Origin: Bernardetiaceae bacterium
GTDB lineage: Bacteria > Bacteroidota > Bacteroidia > Cytophagales > Bernardetiaceae
Length of the DNA: 48,434 nt
NCBI GenBank assembly: GCA_020832465.1
Contig: JAFIER010000263.1
Location: 1 to 48,434, forward strand
Direction of reading: 5' to 3'
The notes under the pieces are model-generated. The model was not told the DNA's origin and searched no databases. It saw only the letters and a list, made by a program, of their open reading frames with translations. The translations under genes and the position numbers were made by a program. The stretch's first letter is position 1. Each line of letters begins with the position of its first letter. Below are positions 36,301 through 44,356 of this stretch, one piece after another.

Positions 36301-36790
36301 TATCGGCTTGCGCCGTCAGGCGTTTGCCTTCGCTTTGGTTGAAGGTCAGAAAATAATAATTAAAATCGTCGTAGATGTTCTGCTCGTGGCGAATCATACC
36401 GAGCGAAGCATCGTATCTGAATTGATGTGCATTTTCTGCATAAAACAAGATATAATCTTGGGCATCAAATCTGCCGTCGGCTTCGCCCACAACTTCAATG
36501 GCATTTTCTACTAAGTCTATCTGCCGCTCTGCGCTATTGAGCTGCGGGAGCATGCCCCCACCATTTCCAAAAATTTGAATTTGACGAGGGTTAATTTCGT
36601 TGGGATTGATGCCTGCGGCTTGCAAATCCTGAAATGTAATTTTATGTATGCCTGTTTGAGAAATACGCATTTTATAAAAAATGCCTTCAGAAAGCACAGA
36701 TTGCGCTTGTAAGCTCGTAAATGAGCCTACTAAACATAGAAAAGCCACAAGGCTAAACCATTTTTTGAGATTAAAGTCTATATATTTCAT
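33374..36790 (-). CDS. porU: Type IX secretion system sortase PorU
   Basis: 1138 residues, matching PorU. Signal peptide 1-30 (SLQAQ). The gingipain-type C25 peptidase domain lies in the middle: LLILTHVNFQAAAERL, YVLLYGDASFDYKG, catalytic His in MGHGSESGW (H655) and catalytic Cys in TATCEFGRYD (C689). A C-terminal FlgD-like/CTD-type domain follows (YPNPFSERTQIRI ... NGMYILRIQI). PorU cuts the C-terminal signal from T9SS cargo at the cell surface and attaches the protein to A-LPS or releases it. porV is the next gene downstream. The protein keeps its own CTD-like end, as known for PorU. Confidence 0.96.
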   Translation of the reverse strand: MKYIDFNLKKWFSLVAFLCLVGSFTSLQAQSVLSEGIFYKMRISQTGIHKITFQDLQAAGINPNEINPRQIQIFGNGGGMLPQLNSAERQIDLVENAIEVVGEADGRFDAQDYILFYAENAHQFRYDASLGMIRHEQNIYDDFNYYFLTFNQSEGKRLTAQADTPIDGEPLAIFDEIKHYEKDDINVLAAIRFAPGGSGRDWYGELFELQRSHTIRFETEGMVAGEPLKVHSAVMALSSQASTYQYAINGAPLGSITMQGLPISTYTRKGDRRAQVFEAVAPSSNRLEIGITYERQEDNAFGYLDFVSVQYKRALRMEASAPLYFRSVDAMQFDATRFDIESNRNIRVWNLKNPLRPQLINVQNSSGNRYAFYARTAGSLIEFAAFHEESEFLKVENFERLENQDLRSLPTPNLLILTHVNFQAAAERLAEFRRSHDGLAVQVVRVDKVYNEFSSGKQDLTALRDFIKFLYEKSDGLRYVLLYGDASFDYKGRMPNDDNFVPIYQSRESLHPVISYSSDDYIGFLEPHEGIWEENSSGNDHDMEVGIGRLPVRTLEQAEQMVDKLIHYSKHEALGDWRNRIDFYADDGDNNTHLIDTERLVELVDSSRRAYDIRKYYIDAFPKEVTSTGRKSPIVREKLNRSVERGALIVNYMGHGSESGWASEEILQTPQISRWNNLTNMPLFITATCEFGRYDNPNVNSGGELAMLNPRGGAISLLTTTRPVYSNTNYLLARNFYTKILEPLPSGEMPRLGDVIRRTKNKNPRVENRNFALLGDPSLRIAYPQEQVVVRSMRVNGTQSQQITAKGHVVIEGEVQHMGNRIADFNGTVTLRLFDNPVTVRTLGDDAPPIEFPELQTVLFRGTATVEAGRFRVEFYAPKNIEYKAERSKISFYAAHNTQIRDAHGYQDVFVGGSSEPAPPINEMPTVKLYMDSEAFQHGGRVRSSAVLIADFETEYGMDISGLGIGQNIEAVLNDEQIFVLNEYYFAEQDNFRKGRVLFPLSDLPTGRHRLKVSGWDVMSNYTEAEIEFVVENDPVEVKVVSYPNPFSERTQIRITHNRAGEDIEVSGRVYNAKGQLVRNLRNLFVRNSSESFELMSWDGREQSGAALPNGMYILRIQIRSLFDDKVELGHYKLVLMR

Positions 36791-36888
36791 TTTTTACTAA
36801 CTGTTTTGTGTTCATACAGATTACTATCAAAAATTATCCTGCTTGGTTTTAGCATGCGTCGTGTCTGGTTATGAGTAACTGACAGCAC

Positions 36889-36982
36889 GTAACAACCACC
36901 CCCTTTATCCCCTCCTTGAAAAGGAAAGGAGTTTTTTTGATAGCTCCCCTCCTAAGATTAGGAGGGGCTGGGGGTGGTTGAA
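36889..36982. repeat. Repeat C, copy 2 with inverted partner
   Basis: 36942-36982 is identical to 148-188. Upstream, CAACCACCCCC (36891-36901) is the complement of GGGGGTGGTTG at the right end, and CCCCTCCTT / AAGGAAAGGAG forms an inner hairpin, so the whole region looks like an element with inverted ends. It lies in the 415-base gap between porU and the next, divergent gene. Confidence 0.7.
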
Positions 36983-37205
36983 AAATATCCTACAAAGGTA
37001 CATAAGCAAATATAGGCTTGTAGCTATTGTCAAAGCTAATTTTATTGCATTTTGAGAAATATTTTTAAACCGTCTTCACGTTAATAATACAAAAAAACCA
37101 GCATAAATGCAGAAAAGCGATTTATTTTTTTGTAAGTTTGACAGAGCACTAACAGTTCTCAAGCCGCTGTTAGTTCTATGTGCAACTTTTTCTTTAATGG
37201 AATCC

Positions 37206-38522
37206 ATGCTTACTTATCGCTATTTAACATTAACATTATACCTGCTTTTATTGTTTTTACCCATATCTTTGAGTTTGGCTTCTGTTTGGGATTCTGACCG
37301 CCTTTCATTTGATAGTCAAGTTCCTACACGGCTTATGGATAGGGTTGTATTTAAATACCCTCGTTATTCGGAGGCTTATTATTTATCCCGTTTATCGCAT
37401 GTTGATACATTGCTTTTGGCTCATCCAGACTCTTTGGAGTTGCATTTAGATAGGGCAGCCTCTTTTTTCTACTTAGATAGCCTTGAAGGGGCTATTGAAT
37501 CGCTTTTGCCTTTAGTACGTAAAAAAGCACCGAATTATCGCATCTTAAGCAGTTTAGCGACCTATTATTTTTATTGTTATGATTTTCGTCGTGCGCGCCA
37601 GTTTTTAGAAGTTGCTTCGAGGGTTCGCCCTCTCGATGCTGTGGATCGCATGGAATACATCTTGGCAAGTTATGCACTCGAGTGCAAACGAGGCGATGCG
37701 GTTCGGCTTCCTATGCAGGGTTTTGTAGGTGCAAATGATTTAGCAAGGCAGCGCGACCCCGATGATATAGAAAATTTTTATCTTTTTTGGGAAAGTTGGC
37801 AACGCAGGCGGCTTTCCAAAGATAGTCTTCCTCTTTCGGTATATCAAGAGGAGCAGGCTATCATAGCCATGAGTGATTTGCATCGTTTTACTCGTCCGAA
37901 GTCTGTTTTGGCACTTGAGGCTTTAGCAGATTTGCTTTTGGGTAGTGGTTATGGCAATTTAGCCGCTACGGTTTATTTGCAGTGTAGCCAGATAGCGCCA
38001 AGTGCGGCAGGGCGTGTGTATAATATTTTGGCGCAAGAAGCCTTAATGATTCAGCAAAGATTGCGCAAAAACTCTATATCTTACAACTCTATGCGCCTTT
38101 TGTTAGATATTCGCAACAAAGATGCGGCACTTTTTTCCGATACTGTGCGCTGGCGTGAGCAGCAGTATTTAGCACAAAGAAATGCTGCTATTGCACAAAA
38201 TGATAGCGTTGGATTGCGCACCTTAGATAGCTTATGGAATCCGCCTAATAGCGAGCCTACCACAAAAGAAAAAATTTTGCTTTTTAATCCTAACCCTAAA
38301 AAACCCGATTTAATCATCACTGGTTTAGATTATTATGGAGAGGTAGTGGCACAAATTTATAAAGATACAAGCCAATTGAAAACCGTGAGGGAGGGTCCTG
38401 TGCGTATATTAAGTGCCGTACAAAATAAAAAGACCATTTATAAGCTATGGATTTTTATTCTATGTGCAATTTGTGTTTCTTTGTGGTTGTTTTTTAAATT
38501 TCGAACTATTTCTAATTCATGA
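37206..38522 (+). CDS. TPR-like protein with C-terminal membrane anchor, unknown function
   Basis: 438 residues from ATG 37206, which gives a clean signal segment (TLTLYLLLLFLPISL). The frame opens at 37107, but that stretch covers a repeat hairpin (37144-37176). Helical TPR/Sel1-like repeats (about 60-330; ESLLPLVRKKAPNYRIL, RRARQFLEVASRVRPLD) are followed by KEKILLFNPNPKKPDLIITGLDY and a single C-terminal span IFILCAICVSLWLFF with a short basic tail. I do not recognise a family. Its TGA overlaps the tsaE start (ATGA), so translation of the two is probably coupled. Confidence 0.8.
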   Translation: MLTYRYLTLTLYLLLLFLPISLSLASVWDSDRLSFDSQVPTRLMDRVVFKYPRYSEAYYLSRLSHVDTLLLAHPDSLELHLDRAASFFYLDSLEGAIESLLPLVRKKAPNYRILSSLATYYFYCYDFRRARQFLEVASRVRPLDAVDRMEYILASYALECKRGDAVRLPMQGFVGANDLARQRDPDDIENFYLFWESWQRRRLSKDSLPLSVYQEEQAIIAMSDLHRFTRPKSVLALEALADLLLGSGYGNLAATVYLQCSQIAPSAAGRVYNILAQEALMIQQRLRKNSISYNSMRLLLDIRNKDAALFSDTVRWREQQYLAQRNAAIAQNDSVGLRTLDSLWNPPNSEPTTKEKILLFNPNPKKPDLIITGLDYYGEVVAQIYKDTSQLKTVREGPVRILSAVQNKKTIYKLWIFILCAICVSLWLFFKFRTISNS

Positions 38523-38977
38523 GCCGATTAGCTATTCCCTTATCTGACTTAGCCTTTGTAGAAGGCACAGTAGCCGACCTTAATGAACTTGCCGCCCAGC
38601 TTATCAAGGCTTCCGGGGGCTTAAAAATCTGGATATTAGAAGGCGATATGGGGGCTGGAAAAACCCATCTTACAGCTGCCCTTTGCAGAGCACTCGGGGT
38701 TGTAGATAAAGTACAAAGCCCTACTTTTAGTATCGTCCATGAGTATCAAAATGTGGCACAACAGCCCGTTTATCACTTTGATTTTTATCGTTTAGCATCT
38801 GAGGAGGAAGCCCTCGATATCGGTATTGATGAGTATTTTTATACGGGTGCTTATTGCTTTTTAGAATGGGCTTCTCGCGTCGAGGGCTTGCTGCCCCCAG
38901 ATTTTTTTTATGTGCATTTAGAAATTATAGATACTACAACACGGCGATTTTATTACAGCCCGTGCCTCCTCGCATAA
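38519..38977 (+). CDS. tsaE: tRNA t6A biosynthesis ATPase TsaE
   Basis: 152-residue P-loop ATPase of the YjeE family: Walker A EGDMGAGKTHLT (41-52), then VQSPTFSIVHEY, HFDFYRL and a C-terminal FLEWASRVEGLLP, all typical. It acts with TsaB and TsaD in forming threonylcarbamoyl-adenosine at position 37 of ANN-decoding tRNAs. The start overlaps the upstream membrane TPR gene by 4 bases. Confidence 0.96.
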   Translation: MSRLAIPLSDLAFVEGTVADLNELAAQLIKASGGLKIWILEGDMGAGKTHLTAALCRALGVVDKVQSPTFSIVHEYQNVAQQPVYHFDFYRLASEEEALDIGIDEYFYTGAYCFLEWASRVEGLLPPDFFYVHLEIIDTTTRRFYYSPCLLA

Positions 38978-38987
38978 GTATAACAAG

Positions 38988-39028
38988 GGGTGTACGCCAA
39001 GTTGGTAAATTGACTTAGATAATTTCAG
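38988..39028 (+). repeat. Repeat D, copy 2
   Basis: GGTGTACGCCAAGTTGGTAA ... CTTAGATAATTTCAG, followed at once by AACTAATAATTTT and half of the hairpin core. Same orientation as copies at 27571 and 40739. Confidence 0.65.
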
Positions 39029-39052
39029 AACTAATAATTTTAGAGAAATGTT

Positions 39053-39144
39053 CATACTACATATACCTTTTTCCATAGGGGCTTAGAAATAATATTTCTC
39101 AAAGAAATGTTATTTCTGGCTAATGAATAATATCTAATAGTATG
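39053..39144. mobile_element. Family A element, internally deleted copy A7
   Basis: Left CATACTACATATACC, right ATCTAATAGTATG, with TTTTTCCATAGGGGCTTAG (a collapsed palindrome) and stem AGAAATAATATTTCT / AGAAATGTTATTTCT (one mismatch). No clear target duplication. It lies in the 221-base gap before nuoA. Confidence 0.6.
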
Positions 39145-39198
39145 AGCGCAAATACTTAATAGCTGCTAAGTTAATAACTCATCATTACCCTAAAAAAC

Positions 39199-39657
39199 AT
39201 GAATGAATCTACAGAAATTAGTGAGTTTGGTATTGTATTGCTTTTTCTCATAGGTGGCTTGATGCTCACACTTATCGGCATGGGTTTGGGCTCTTTTTTG
39301 CGTCCTCACCGCCCTAATGAAGAGAAAAATACAAGTTATGAATGCGGGGAAGACCCCGTAGGTGGTGCTTGGCAGCCTTTTGATGTGCGTTTTTATGTCA
39401 TGGCACTGCTGTTTGTGCTTTTTGAAGTAGAGCTATTTTTTCTATTTCCTTGGGCAATGATTTTGACTTATGAAGGGGCTGTAGCCGAATGGTCTCTCTT
39501 CATGCTCATAGAAGGCTTTATTTTTGTAGGTATATTGCTTGTCGGTTTGGTGTATGCTTGGCGTAAAGGACTTTTAGATTGGATACGCCCGGAGGCTCGT
39601 CCTTCATCTTTTACATCTCGCATACCAGAACAGATTTATAAGCAATTCAAATCCTAA
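39199..39657 (+). CDS. nuoA: NADH-quinone oxidoreductase subunit A
   Basis: 152-residue membrane subunit of complex I. Three spans (about 11-33, 68-90, 99-122) and the family hallmark YECGEDPVGGAWQPFDVRFY followed by ALLFVLFEVELFFLFPW. The N-terminal loop LRPHRPNEEKNTSYECG is also typical. No other nuo gene is present in the window, so nuoA appears separated from the rest of the complex or the remaining genes lie elsewhere. It is 17 bases upstream of a WecA-like gene. Confidence 0.93.
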   Translation: MNESTEISEFGIVLLFLIGGLMLTLIGMGLGSFLRPHRPNEEKNTSYECGEDPVGGAWQPFDVRFYVMALLFVLFEVELFFLFPWAMILTYEGAVAEWSLFMLIEGFIFVGILLVGLVYAWRKGLLDWIRPEARPSSFTSRIPEQIYKQFKS

Positions 39658-39674
39658 AATGAATATAGTGTTTT

Positions 39675-40721
39675 ATGAAAGAAATCATCTTCAGTTTGCT
39701 GGGTGCATTTGCAATTAGTTCATTTCTGATGCCTCAGATTATAAAAATAGCGCATGCACGTGGCATGCACGATGCCCCTGATGCACGTAAAATTCATACA
39801 GATAAAATTCCTACTTTTGGTGGTATAGGTATTTTTTTTGGTTTTATGATAGCAGCCTTAATAGGCTCTTTTCCTTACTTCGATGCCCAAACACAATTTC
39901 TTTTTGGTGGAATTTTAGTTATTGTTGTCGTAGGTATGCGCGATGATTTTATGCCTTTGAGTGCTTTTTGGAAACTGCTGGGTCAGATAGGTGCAGCCAT
40001 TTTGCTGGTAGCCGCAGATTTGCGTTTTCATTCGCTTCACGGTCTTTTTGGCGTAGAAGAGATAACAATATGGTGGAGCTATCCAATTAGTTTTTTTACG
40101 ATTATTGTCATCACCAATGCTTTTAATCTTATCGATGGCATTGACGGGCTTGCCGGTACGGTTTCGGTGATTGTATTTAGCTTTTTCGGCACTTGGTTTG
40201 GGCTTTTAGGCATGCACGTACCGACGGTTATTTGTTTTGCTACTGTAGGTGCGGTCATTGCTTTTTTGCGATTCAACTACAGCCCTGCACGTATTTTTAT
40301 GGGCGATACAGGTTCGTTGCTCTTGGGCTTTACCGCCTCGGCAATCGTATTGCTATTTTTTGATACAAATGCAAAACTACCCGCCTCACAGCCTTTGCGT
40401 TTTGACTATCCTATTGTTATTGCTTCGGCTGTTATGGTTTATCCTCTTTTTGATACGATTAGAGTTTTTGTGATGCGCGCCTCGCGCGGACGATCTCCCC
40501 TATCAGCAGACAAAAATCATATCCATCATTTGCTACTCTGTACGGGACTATCACATACACGCTCTGTTTTTGTCATCGCAGTTTTCAATTTGCTTTATAT
40601 CGGTTTCTTTGTATTTCTGAATCAGTTTCCTGTTTTTTCAGATAATTTCTTAGTACCAGTATTGATTGTATCAGCTATTTTGCTTATTTCAATCCTAAAA
40701 AAACGCATTGCAACTTTATGA
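39675..40721 (+). CDS. Undecaprenyl-phosphate sugar-1-phosphate transferase, WecA/MraY-like
   Basis: 348 residues with about ten membrane spans. Family motifs: DAPDARKIHTDKIPTFGGIG (about 33-52), the DD motif GMRDDFMPLS, NAFNLIDGIDGLAG with the catalytic aspartates, FMGDTGSLLLGF, and the C-terminal DKNHIHHLLL with the HIHH form typical of WecA rather than MraY. It transfers a sugar-1-phosphate (often GlcNAc-1-P) to undecaprenyl phosphate, starting O-antigen or other surface polysaccharides. The next gene, a hydrolase, is 221 bases away beyond a repeat. Confidence 0.92.
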   Translation: MKEIIFSLLGAFAISSFLMPQIIKIAHARGMHDAPDARKIHTDKIPTFGGIGIFFGFMIAALIGSFPYFDAQTQFLFGGILVIVVVGMRDDFMPLSAFWKLLGQIGAAILLVAADLRFHSLHGLFGVEEITIWWSYPISFFTIIVITNAFNLIDGIDGLAGTVSVIVFSFFGTWFGLLGMHVPTVICFATVGAVIAFLRFNYSPARIFMGDTGSLLLGFTASAIVLLFFDTNAKLPASQPLRFDYPIVIASAVMVYPLFDTIRVFVMRASRGRSPLSADKNHIHHLLLCTGLSHTRSVFVIAVFNLLYIGFFVFLNQFPVFSDNFLVPVLIVSAILLISILKKRIATL

Positions 40722-40738
40722 TTTTGTGGCTTCAAGAA

Positions 40739-40808
40739 GTGTACGTCAAGTTAGTAAATTCGCTTAGATAGTTTCAGAACTAACAGTTTTTCGAAAACTG
40801 TTAGTTCT
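40739..40808 (+). repeat. Repeat D, copy 3, with attached hairpin
   Basis: GTGTACGTCAAGTTAGTAAA ... CTTAGATAGTTTCAG (40739-40777) merges directly into the perfect stem AGAACTAACAGTTTT / AAAACTGTTAGTTCT (40776-40808). Shows that repeat D and the hairpin can form one unit. 17 bases downstream of the WecA-like stop. Confidence 0.75.
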
Positions 40809-40942
40809 TGATGCTTAGTCAATTGAACAAACACAAGGTTTCAATTTACTCCTGCCACAGACTAAAAGTCTATGCTACAAATTTTATGAATTGCTAAACG
40901 CGATAACCTCTATTGGTGACTTTTTATAACCTTTACTTCATC

Positions 40943-41731
40943 ATGCTTTACTACAAAACTTATACAGAAGCCAACTCACAGGAATGGGTAGTTTTTATCC
41001 ACGGTGCGGGAGGCTCTTCGAGTATTTGGTTCAGACAGATTAAACCTTATATTCAACATTTTAATGTTTTGCTTTTGGATTTACGTGGGCATGGACGCTC
41101 TGCCAATGCAGCCAGCCGCTTAAAGAAAATTCATCAATACACTTTTGAAGATGTAAGCCGTGATGTACTCTCGGTTCTCTCACATTTAAATATACAAAAA
41201 GCACATTTTATAGGTATTTCGCTCGGAACGATAATTATCCGTATGCTTGCCGAGATAGCCCCTGAATGCGTAAAAAGTATGATTTTAGGGGGTGCTATTA
41301 CGTATTTAGATTTTCGGTCTCGTTTGATTTTGTGGTCAGCCAAAATAGGCAAGCATATCATGCCTTTTTTTTGGCTTTATAAAATTTGCGCCTATATTTT
41401 GATGCCACTTCCTACGCACAAAACCTCTCGTGAAATGTTTGTGCGGGAGGCTAAACGCATGGCGCAGCCCGAATTTTTGCGCTGGTTTACGCTTACTACC
41501 GACTTGCAACCGCTACTCAAACATTTCAACAGCACTCCACTGCCCATTCCTACACTTTATTTAATGGGCGATGAAGACCACATGTTTCTGCGTGCTGCGC
41601 GTCAGATTGTCAAGCAACACCCGCAAGCACACCTTGCCGTGATTCCGAAGAGTGGGCACGTTTGCAATGTGGACCAAGCCGAGCATTTTAATCAAATTTC
41701 TATTGATTTTATCTATAAAAATAGCCATTAA
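40943..41731 (+). CDS. Alpha/beta hydrolase
   Basis: 262 residues, alpha/beta-hydrolase fold. Oxyanion-hole HGAGG (20-24), LDLRGHGRS, nucleophile elbow GISLG (S93), acidic residue in MGDEDHMF (D210 or D212) and H239 in KSGHVCN. A helical lid lies around 125-185. The ATG at 40943 is preferred; upstream only TTG (40913) is available. Substrate not predictable from sequence. Ends convergent with hslV. Confidence 0.88.
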   Translation: MLYYKTYTEANSQEWVVFIHGAGGSSSIWFRQIKPYIQHFNVLLLDLRGHGRSANAASRLKKIHQYTFEDVSRDVLSVLSHLNIQKAHFIGISLGTIIIRMLAEIAPECVKSMILGGAITYLDFRSRLILWSAKIGKHIMPFFWLYKICAYILMPLPTHKTSREMFVREAKRMAQPEFLRWFTLTTDLQPLLKHFNSTPLPIPTLYLMGDEDHMFLRAARQIVKQHPQAHLAVIPKSGHVCNVDQAEHFNQISIDFIYKNSH

Positions 41732-41780
41732 AACTGTGAGTCTAACCATAGGCTGCCTGTAGTAACGAAGCTACAGCTAT

Positions 41781-41827
41781 AAATTTTAGAAATAACACTT
41801 CTAGCAGAAATGTTATTTCTAAAATTT
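41781..41827. terminator. 22-bp-arm hairpin between convergent hydrolase and hslV
   Basis: Arms AAATTTTAGAAATAACACTT CT (41781-41802) and complement (41806-41827) with one C/T difference and loop AGC. The outer AAATTTT / AAAATTT flank is specific to this site. Located 49 bases after the hydrolase stop and 61 bases after the hslV stop on the other strand; the T-rich end suggests bidirectional termination. Confidence 0.6.
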
Positions 41828-41888
41828 TGTTAAATATCTACTGACTGCGCTATGAGTTTTAATGGCTATTTACGATAAGATTTTCTAT

Positions 41889-42428
41889 TTAACCTATCGT
41901 CTCGATAATGATATTATGGTTTGTATAAATACAAATATCAGCAGCGATATGCAAACTTTCTTTGACAATAGCTTCGGCATCGAGGTCTTGGGCGTGCTTT
42001 TGTAAGGCAAGTGCAGCTGCTTGTGCATACATACTTCCAGAGCCAATAGCCGCTACATCAGAATCAGGCTCGAGGACATCTCCCGTACCCGAGACAACTA
42101 ATATTCCATCTTTATCACAAGTGATAAGCATAGCTTCGAGTTTTCTCAAATAGCGGTCGGTGCGCCAATCTTTTGCCAGCTCGATAGCCGCACGACGCAT
42201 ATTATTGCCATAAGCACTAAGTTTTTCTTCAAAGCGTTCGATGAGTGTAAAAGCATCAGCTGTAGAGCCTGCAAAACCTACTAAGATATTGCCATCTTGC
42301 ATTTTGCGCACTTTTCGTACATTGCTTTTGGCTACGGTATTGCCCATGCTTGCCTGCCCGTCAGCACCAATCGCAATTTTTCCTTTATGTTTGACAGCCA
42401 GTACGGTTGTTGCATGTATTTTTTGCAT
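41889..42428 (-). CDS. hslV: ATP-dependent protease peptidase subunit HslV
   Basis: 179 residues. The N-terminus [20 protein letters not shown] aligns with the HslV family, with the catalytic Thr being T7, the first of TT, exposed after removal of a six-residue leader. [31 protein letters not shown] follow in order. It forms the proteolytic double ring that works with the HslU unfoldase. hslU is not in the window. I choose ATG 42428 because the upstream open frame (to 42482) has no family similarity and runs into a repeat hairpin. Confidence 0.97.
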   Translation of the reverse strand: MQKIHATTVLAVKHKGKIAIGADGQASMGNTVAKSNVRKVRKMQDGNILVGFAGSTADAFTLIERFEEKLSAYGNNMRRAAIELAKDWRTDRYLRKLEAMLITCDKDGILVVSGTGDVLEPDSDVAAIGSGSMYAQAAALALQKHAQDLDAEAIVKESLHIAADICIYTNHNIIIETIG

Positions 42429-42481
42429 AATTTTTTGTTTTTGTGTCTTTGTAAATATTCGTGATAAAAAAATAATTTGCA

Positions 42482-42532
42482 TTGCTATTAAGAAATAACA
42501 TTTCTGGCAGAAATGTTATTTCTTAATAGCAA
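42482..42532 (-). terminator. Perfect 24-bp-arm hairpin between two minus-strand genes
   Basis: The longest perfect stem of this type: outer TTGCTATTA plus the core AGAAATAACATTTCT, loop GGC, and the full complement. It begins 8 bases after the stop of the upstream gene (42540) and ends 54 bases before the hslV ATG. Terminator or RNA-processing structure is likely; lack of a T-run makes the exact role uncertain. Confidence 0.6.
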
Positions 42533-42539
42533 AAAATGT

Positions 42540-43448
42540 TTATTCATAAGGCAACTTATACACAGGTTTTTTGCGGTATTTAAACGGCAAAAATGTGCGT
42601 AGCGTAATCGCATGTCGGTTAAGCCCGTCTATGACGGTACCCTTGAGTCCCTGCCTCAAAAAGAGAAAATTGTAAGAATAAACAATATGCGTAGAGTTAC
42701 CAATTTCGCCAAAAAGCTGTTTAAACGAAATTCCGCCTAATGCTTTAAGTCCTACATTTACATTCTCAAAATCAGTATATGCATTGAGGCTCAAGCCAAA
42801 TGCGCCATAACCTTGAGTCCAAGCGGTAAAACTCGTACCGTAAATTCCACGCCAAGGATCTGCTTCAATAGCAGCTGAATAGGCATAAAAAGTATTGTTA
42901 TAACGCCATTTCGCTTGTGAGAACCCTATACCAAGCACAGTGGACTCAAAGGTCTCTACCGATAGGCTTACACCAGTGCCATAGCGTTCATAATAGAGCT
43001 CTCGTGTATCATAGACTTCTGTATCCGTAGCTTTACAGCGGGCATAGACTTCTATAAAAATATCTCTTTGGTTAGCATCTAACAGCACGAGCGTATCTGC
43101 GTCCTGCCTCATAATATCGAGTCTTCTGCGCACCTTTCCATTGGCTTTTTTGAGCACAATAGCCGAATCTGATTCGCTATTCCATAAGCCCTCTTCTTGG
43201 TACTCGTAAGTGCTAAATTGATAGTTCTGACCTTCAAACTCAATATATAGCATTTGGCAGTTGTGAGAGGTGTATAACGTATCCCTTACCCCACTCGTTA
43301 TTGCAATATAACGCGCAAGTCCCCAGCGTTTTTTTTCAAAATTTTGTTGCCCTGCTGTATCGCTTTGCGCAATAGCTGTGGTAGATGCCCCCCCTAAAAA
43401 TAGTAGGCATAAAAAAAGCGGTATGAGCTTTTTCATATCTAATATCAT
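42540..43448 (-). CDS. Predicted outer-membrane or secreted protein, unknown function
   Basis: 302 residues with a signal peptide (about 5-28, ending AIAQ). The N-terminal part (about 35-130) is beta-rich; the rest (about 150-302) has alternating aromatic/small residues typical of beta strands (YAFGLSLNAYTDFENVNVGLKAL is the kind of segment meant) and ends with KYRKKPVYKLPYE. I do not recognise the family. ATG 43448 lies 3 bases after the gldH stop; ATG 43436 also possible. Tight coupling to gldH suggests a related envelope role, which is inference only. Confidence 0.75.
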   Translation of the reverse strand: MILDMKKLIPLFLCLLFLGGASTTAIAQSDTAGQQNFEKKRWGLARYIAITSGVRDTLYTSHNCQMLYIEFEGQNYQFSTYEYQEEGLWNSESDSAIVLKKANGKVRRRLDIMRQDADTLVLLDANQRDIFIEVYARCKATDTEVYDTRELYYERYGTGVSLSVETFESTVLGIGFSQAKWRYNNTFYAYSAAIEADPWRGIYGTSFTAWTQGYGAFGLSLNAYTDFENVNVGLKALGGISFKQLFGEIGNSTHIVYSYNFLFLRQGLKGTVIDGLNRHAITLRTFLPFKYRKKPVYKLPYE

Positions 43449-43451
43449 ATT

Positions 43452-43919
43452 TTATTTTGCTTTGCGAATAACCAAACCTACTTCCATAATGCCAGGAACG
43501 GTCTTGCCCTCCTGGCCATGCGAGATGCTAAATTTGTAGTTACCTTTCTCTTCAAATTTAAAACTCTCGACTACAACCTGCTCACGATCAGTAATATCAA
43601 GTGCAATTTCACCAAGGGGGCGTTCGTTATCATCTAAAAGATTGATCGTATAACGCTCTTGACTTGCTTTGCCCGAGGGCAACTCCGTGATAAGGTTCAC
43701 ATCAAGGTCTTTAAAACCAATATTAGAATGATGACGAATAGCCACTATCAACTGATAGCTGGTTTCAGTGTCATCAATCGGCACATTAAAAACTTTTGTT
43801 TCGTCCGACTTCCATTGCAATCGCTTTACGCCTTGATGGTCTTTATAAATGACGTTGGAGTCGCAAGAAGTTAAAAATAAAAACAGCAAAATGCTTAGTG
43901 ATAATAAAATAGTTCTCAT
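43452..43919 (-). CDS. gldH: Gliding motility lipoprotein GldH
   Basis: 155 residues, lipoprotein signal with lipobox FLTSC (C19), then a single beta-rich domain. Features that match GldH: SCDSN after the lipobox, W-x-x-D-E-T-K-x-F strand, VAIRHHSNIGFKDLDVNL, ELPSGKASQERYTINLLDDNERPLGE, and a C-terminal NYKFSISHGQ ... GIMEVGLVIRK. GldH is needed for gliding in Flavobacterium johnsoniae. With porU and porV in the same window this supports a T9SS/gliding organism. The 436-base region upstream, shared with the divergent TPR gene, contains TAnnTTTG boxes for this strand (44005-44012, 44116-44123). Confidence 0.85.
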   Translation of the reverse strand: MRTILLSLSILLFLFLTSCDSNVIYKDHQGVKRLQWKSDETKVFNVPIDDTETSYQLIVAIRHHSNIGFKDLDVNLITELPSGKASQERYTINLLDDNERPLGEIALDITDREQVVVESFKFEEKGNYKFSISHGQEGKTVPGIMEVGLVIRKAK

Positions 43920-44356
43920 ACGTTTTTTGTTTAGTCATTGTAATTGAGGTGGCAATAAACGAAATTTTAGCTAAAAACAATCGTTTTGCCTGCCTTCTTT
44001 GGTTCAAAAATACAACATAAAAGTAAGGATTAAAAATTTTATAACACTTAACTCACGCTCATACCTTTTTAACGATACGCTAAAAGCACTAAATAAGCAG
44101 TTATAAATTAGCGGACAAAAGTAGGAAAGACCTGTTTTTTTGAGTAAAGCCACTAAAAAAACTATGATATAATTATGAAGTTGATTGTTTTTTCGTTATA
44201 TTTAGCATTGCGCTTGTATAAATAGTATTTTTACATTTTTTGAACGCTCGCTCACTTCTTGTATAAAATTTGCACAAGCACTCAAAAACAAAATGGATTC
44301 GCTATATATTTTATGTATAGCGGCAAACAAAAGCTAACTATAAATCATAATAGGCT

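Noticed and set aside
37107-37205. Upstream start of the membrane TPR protein
   Set aside because: Passes through a decayed hairpin copy; the start at 37206 gives a normal signal segment.
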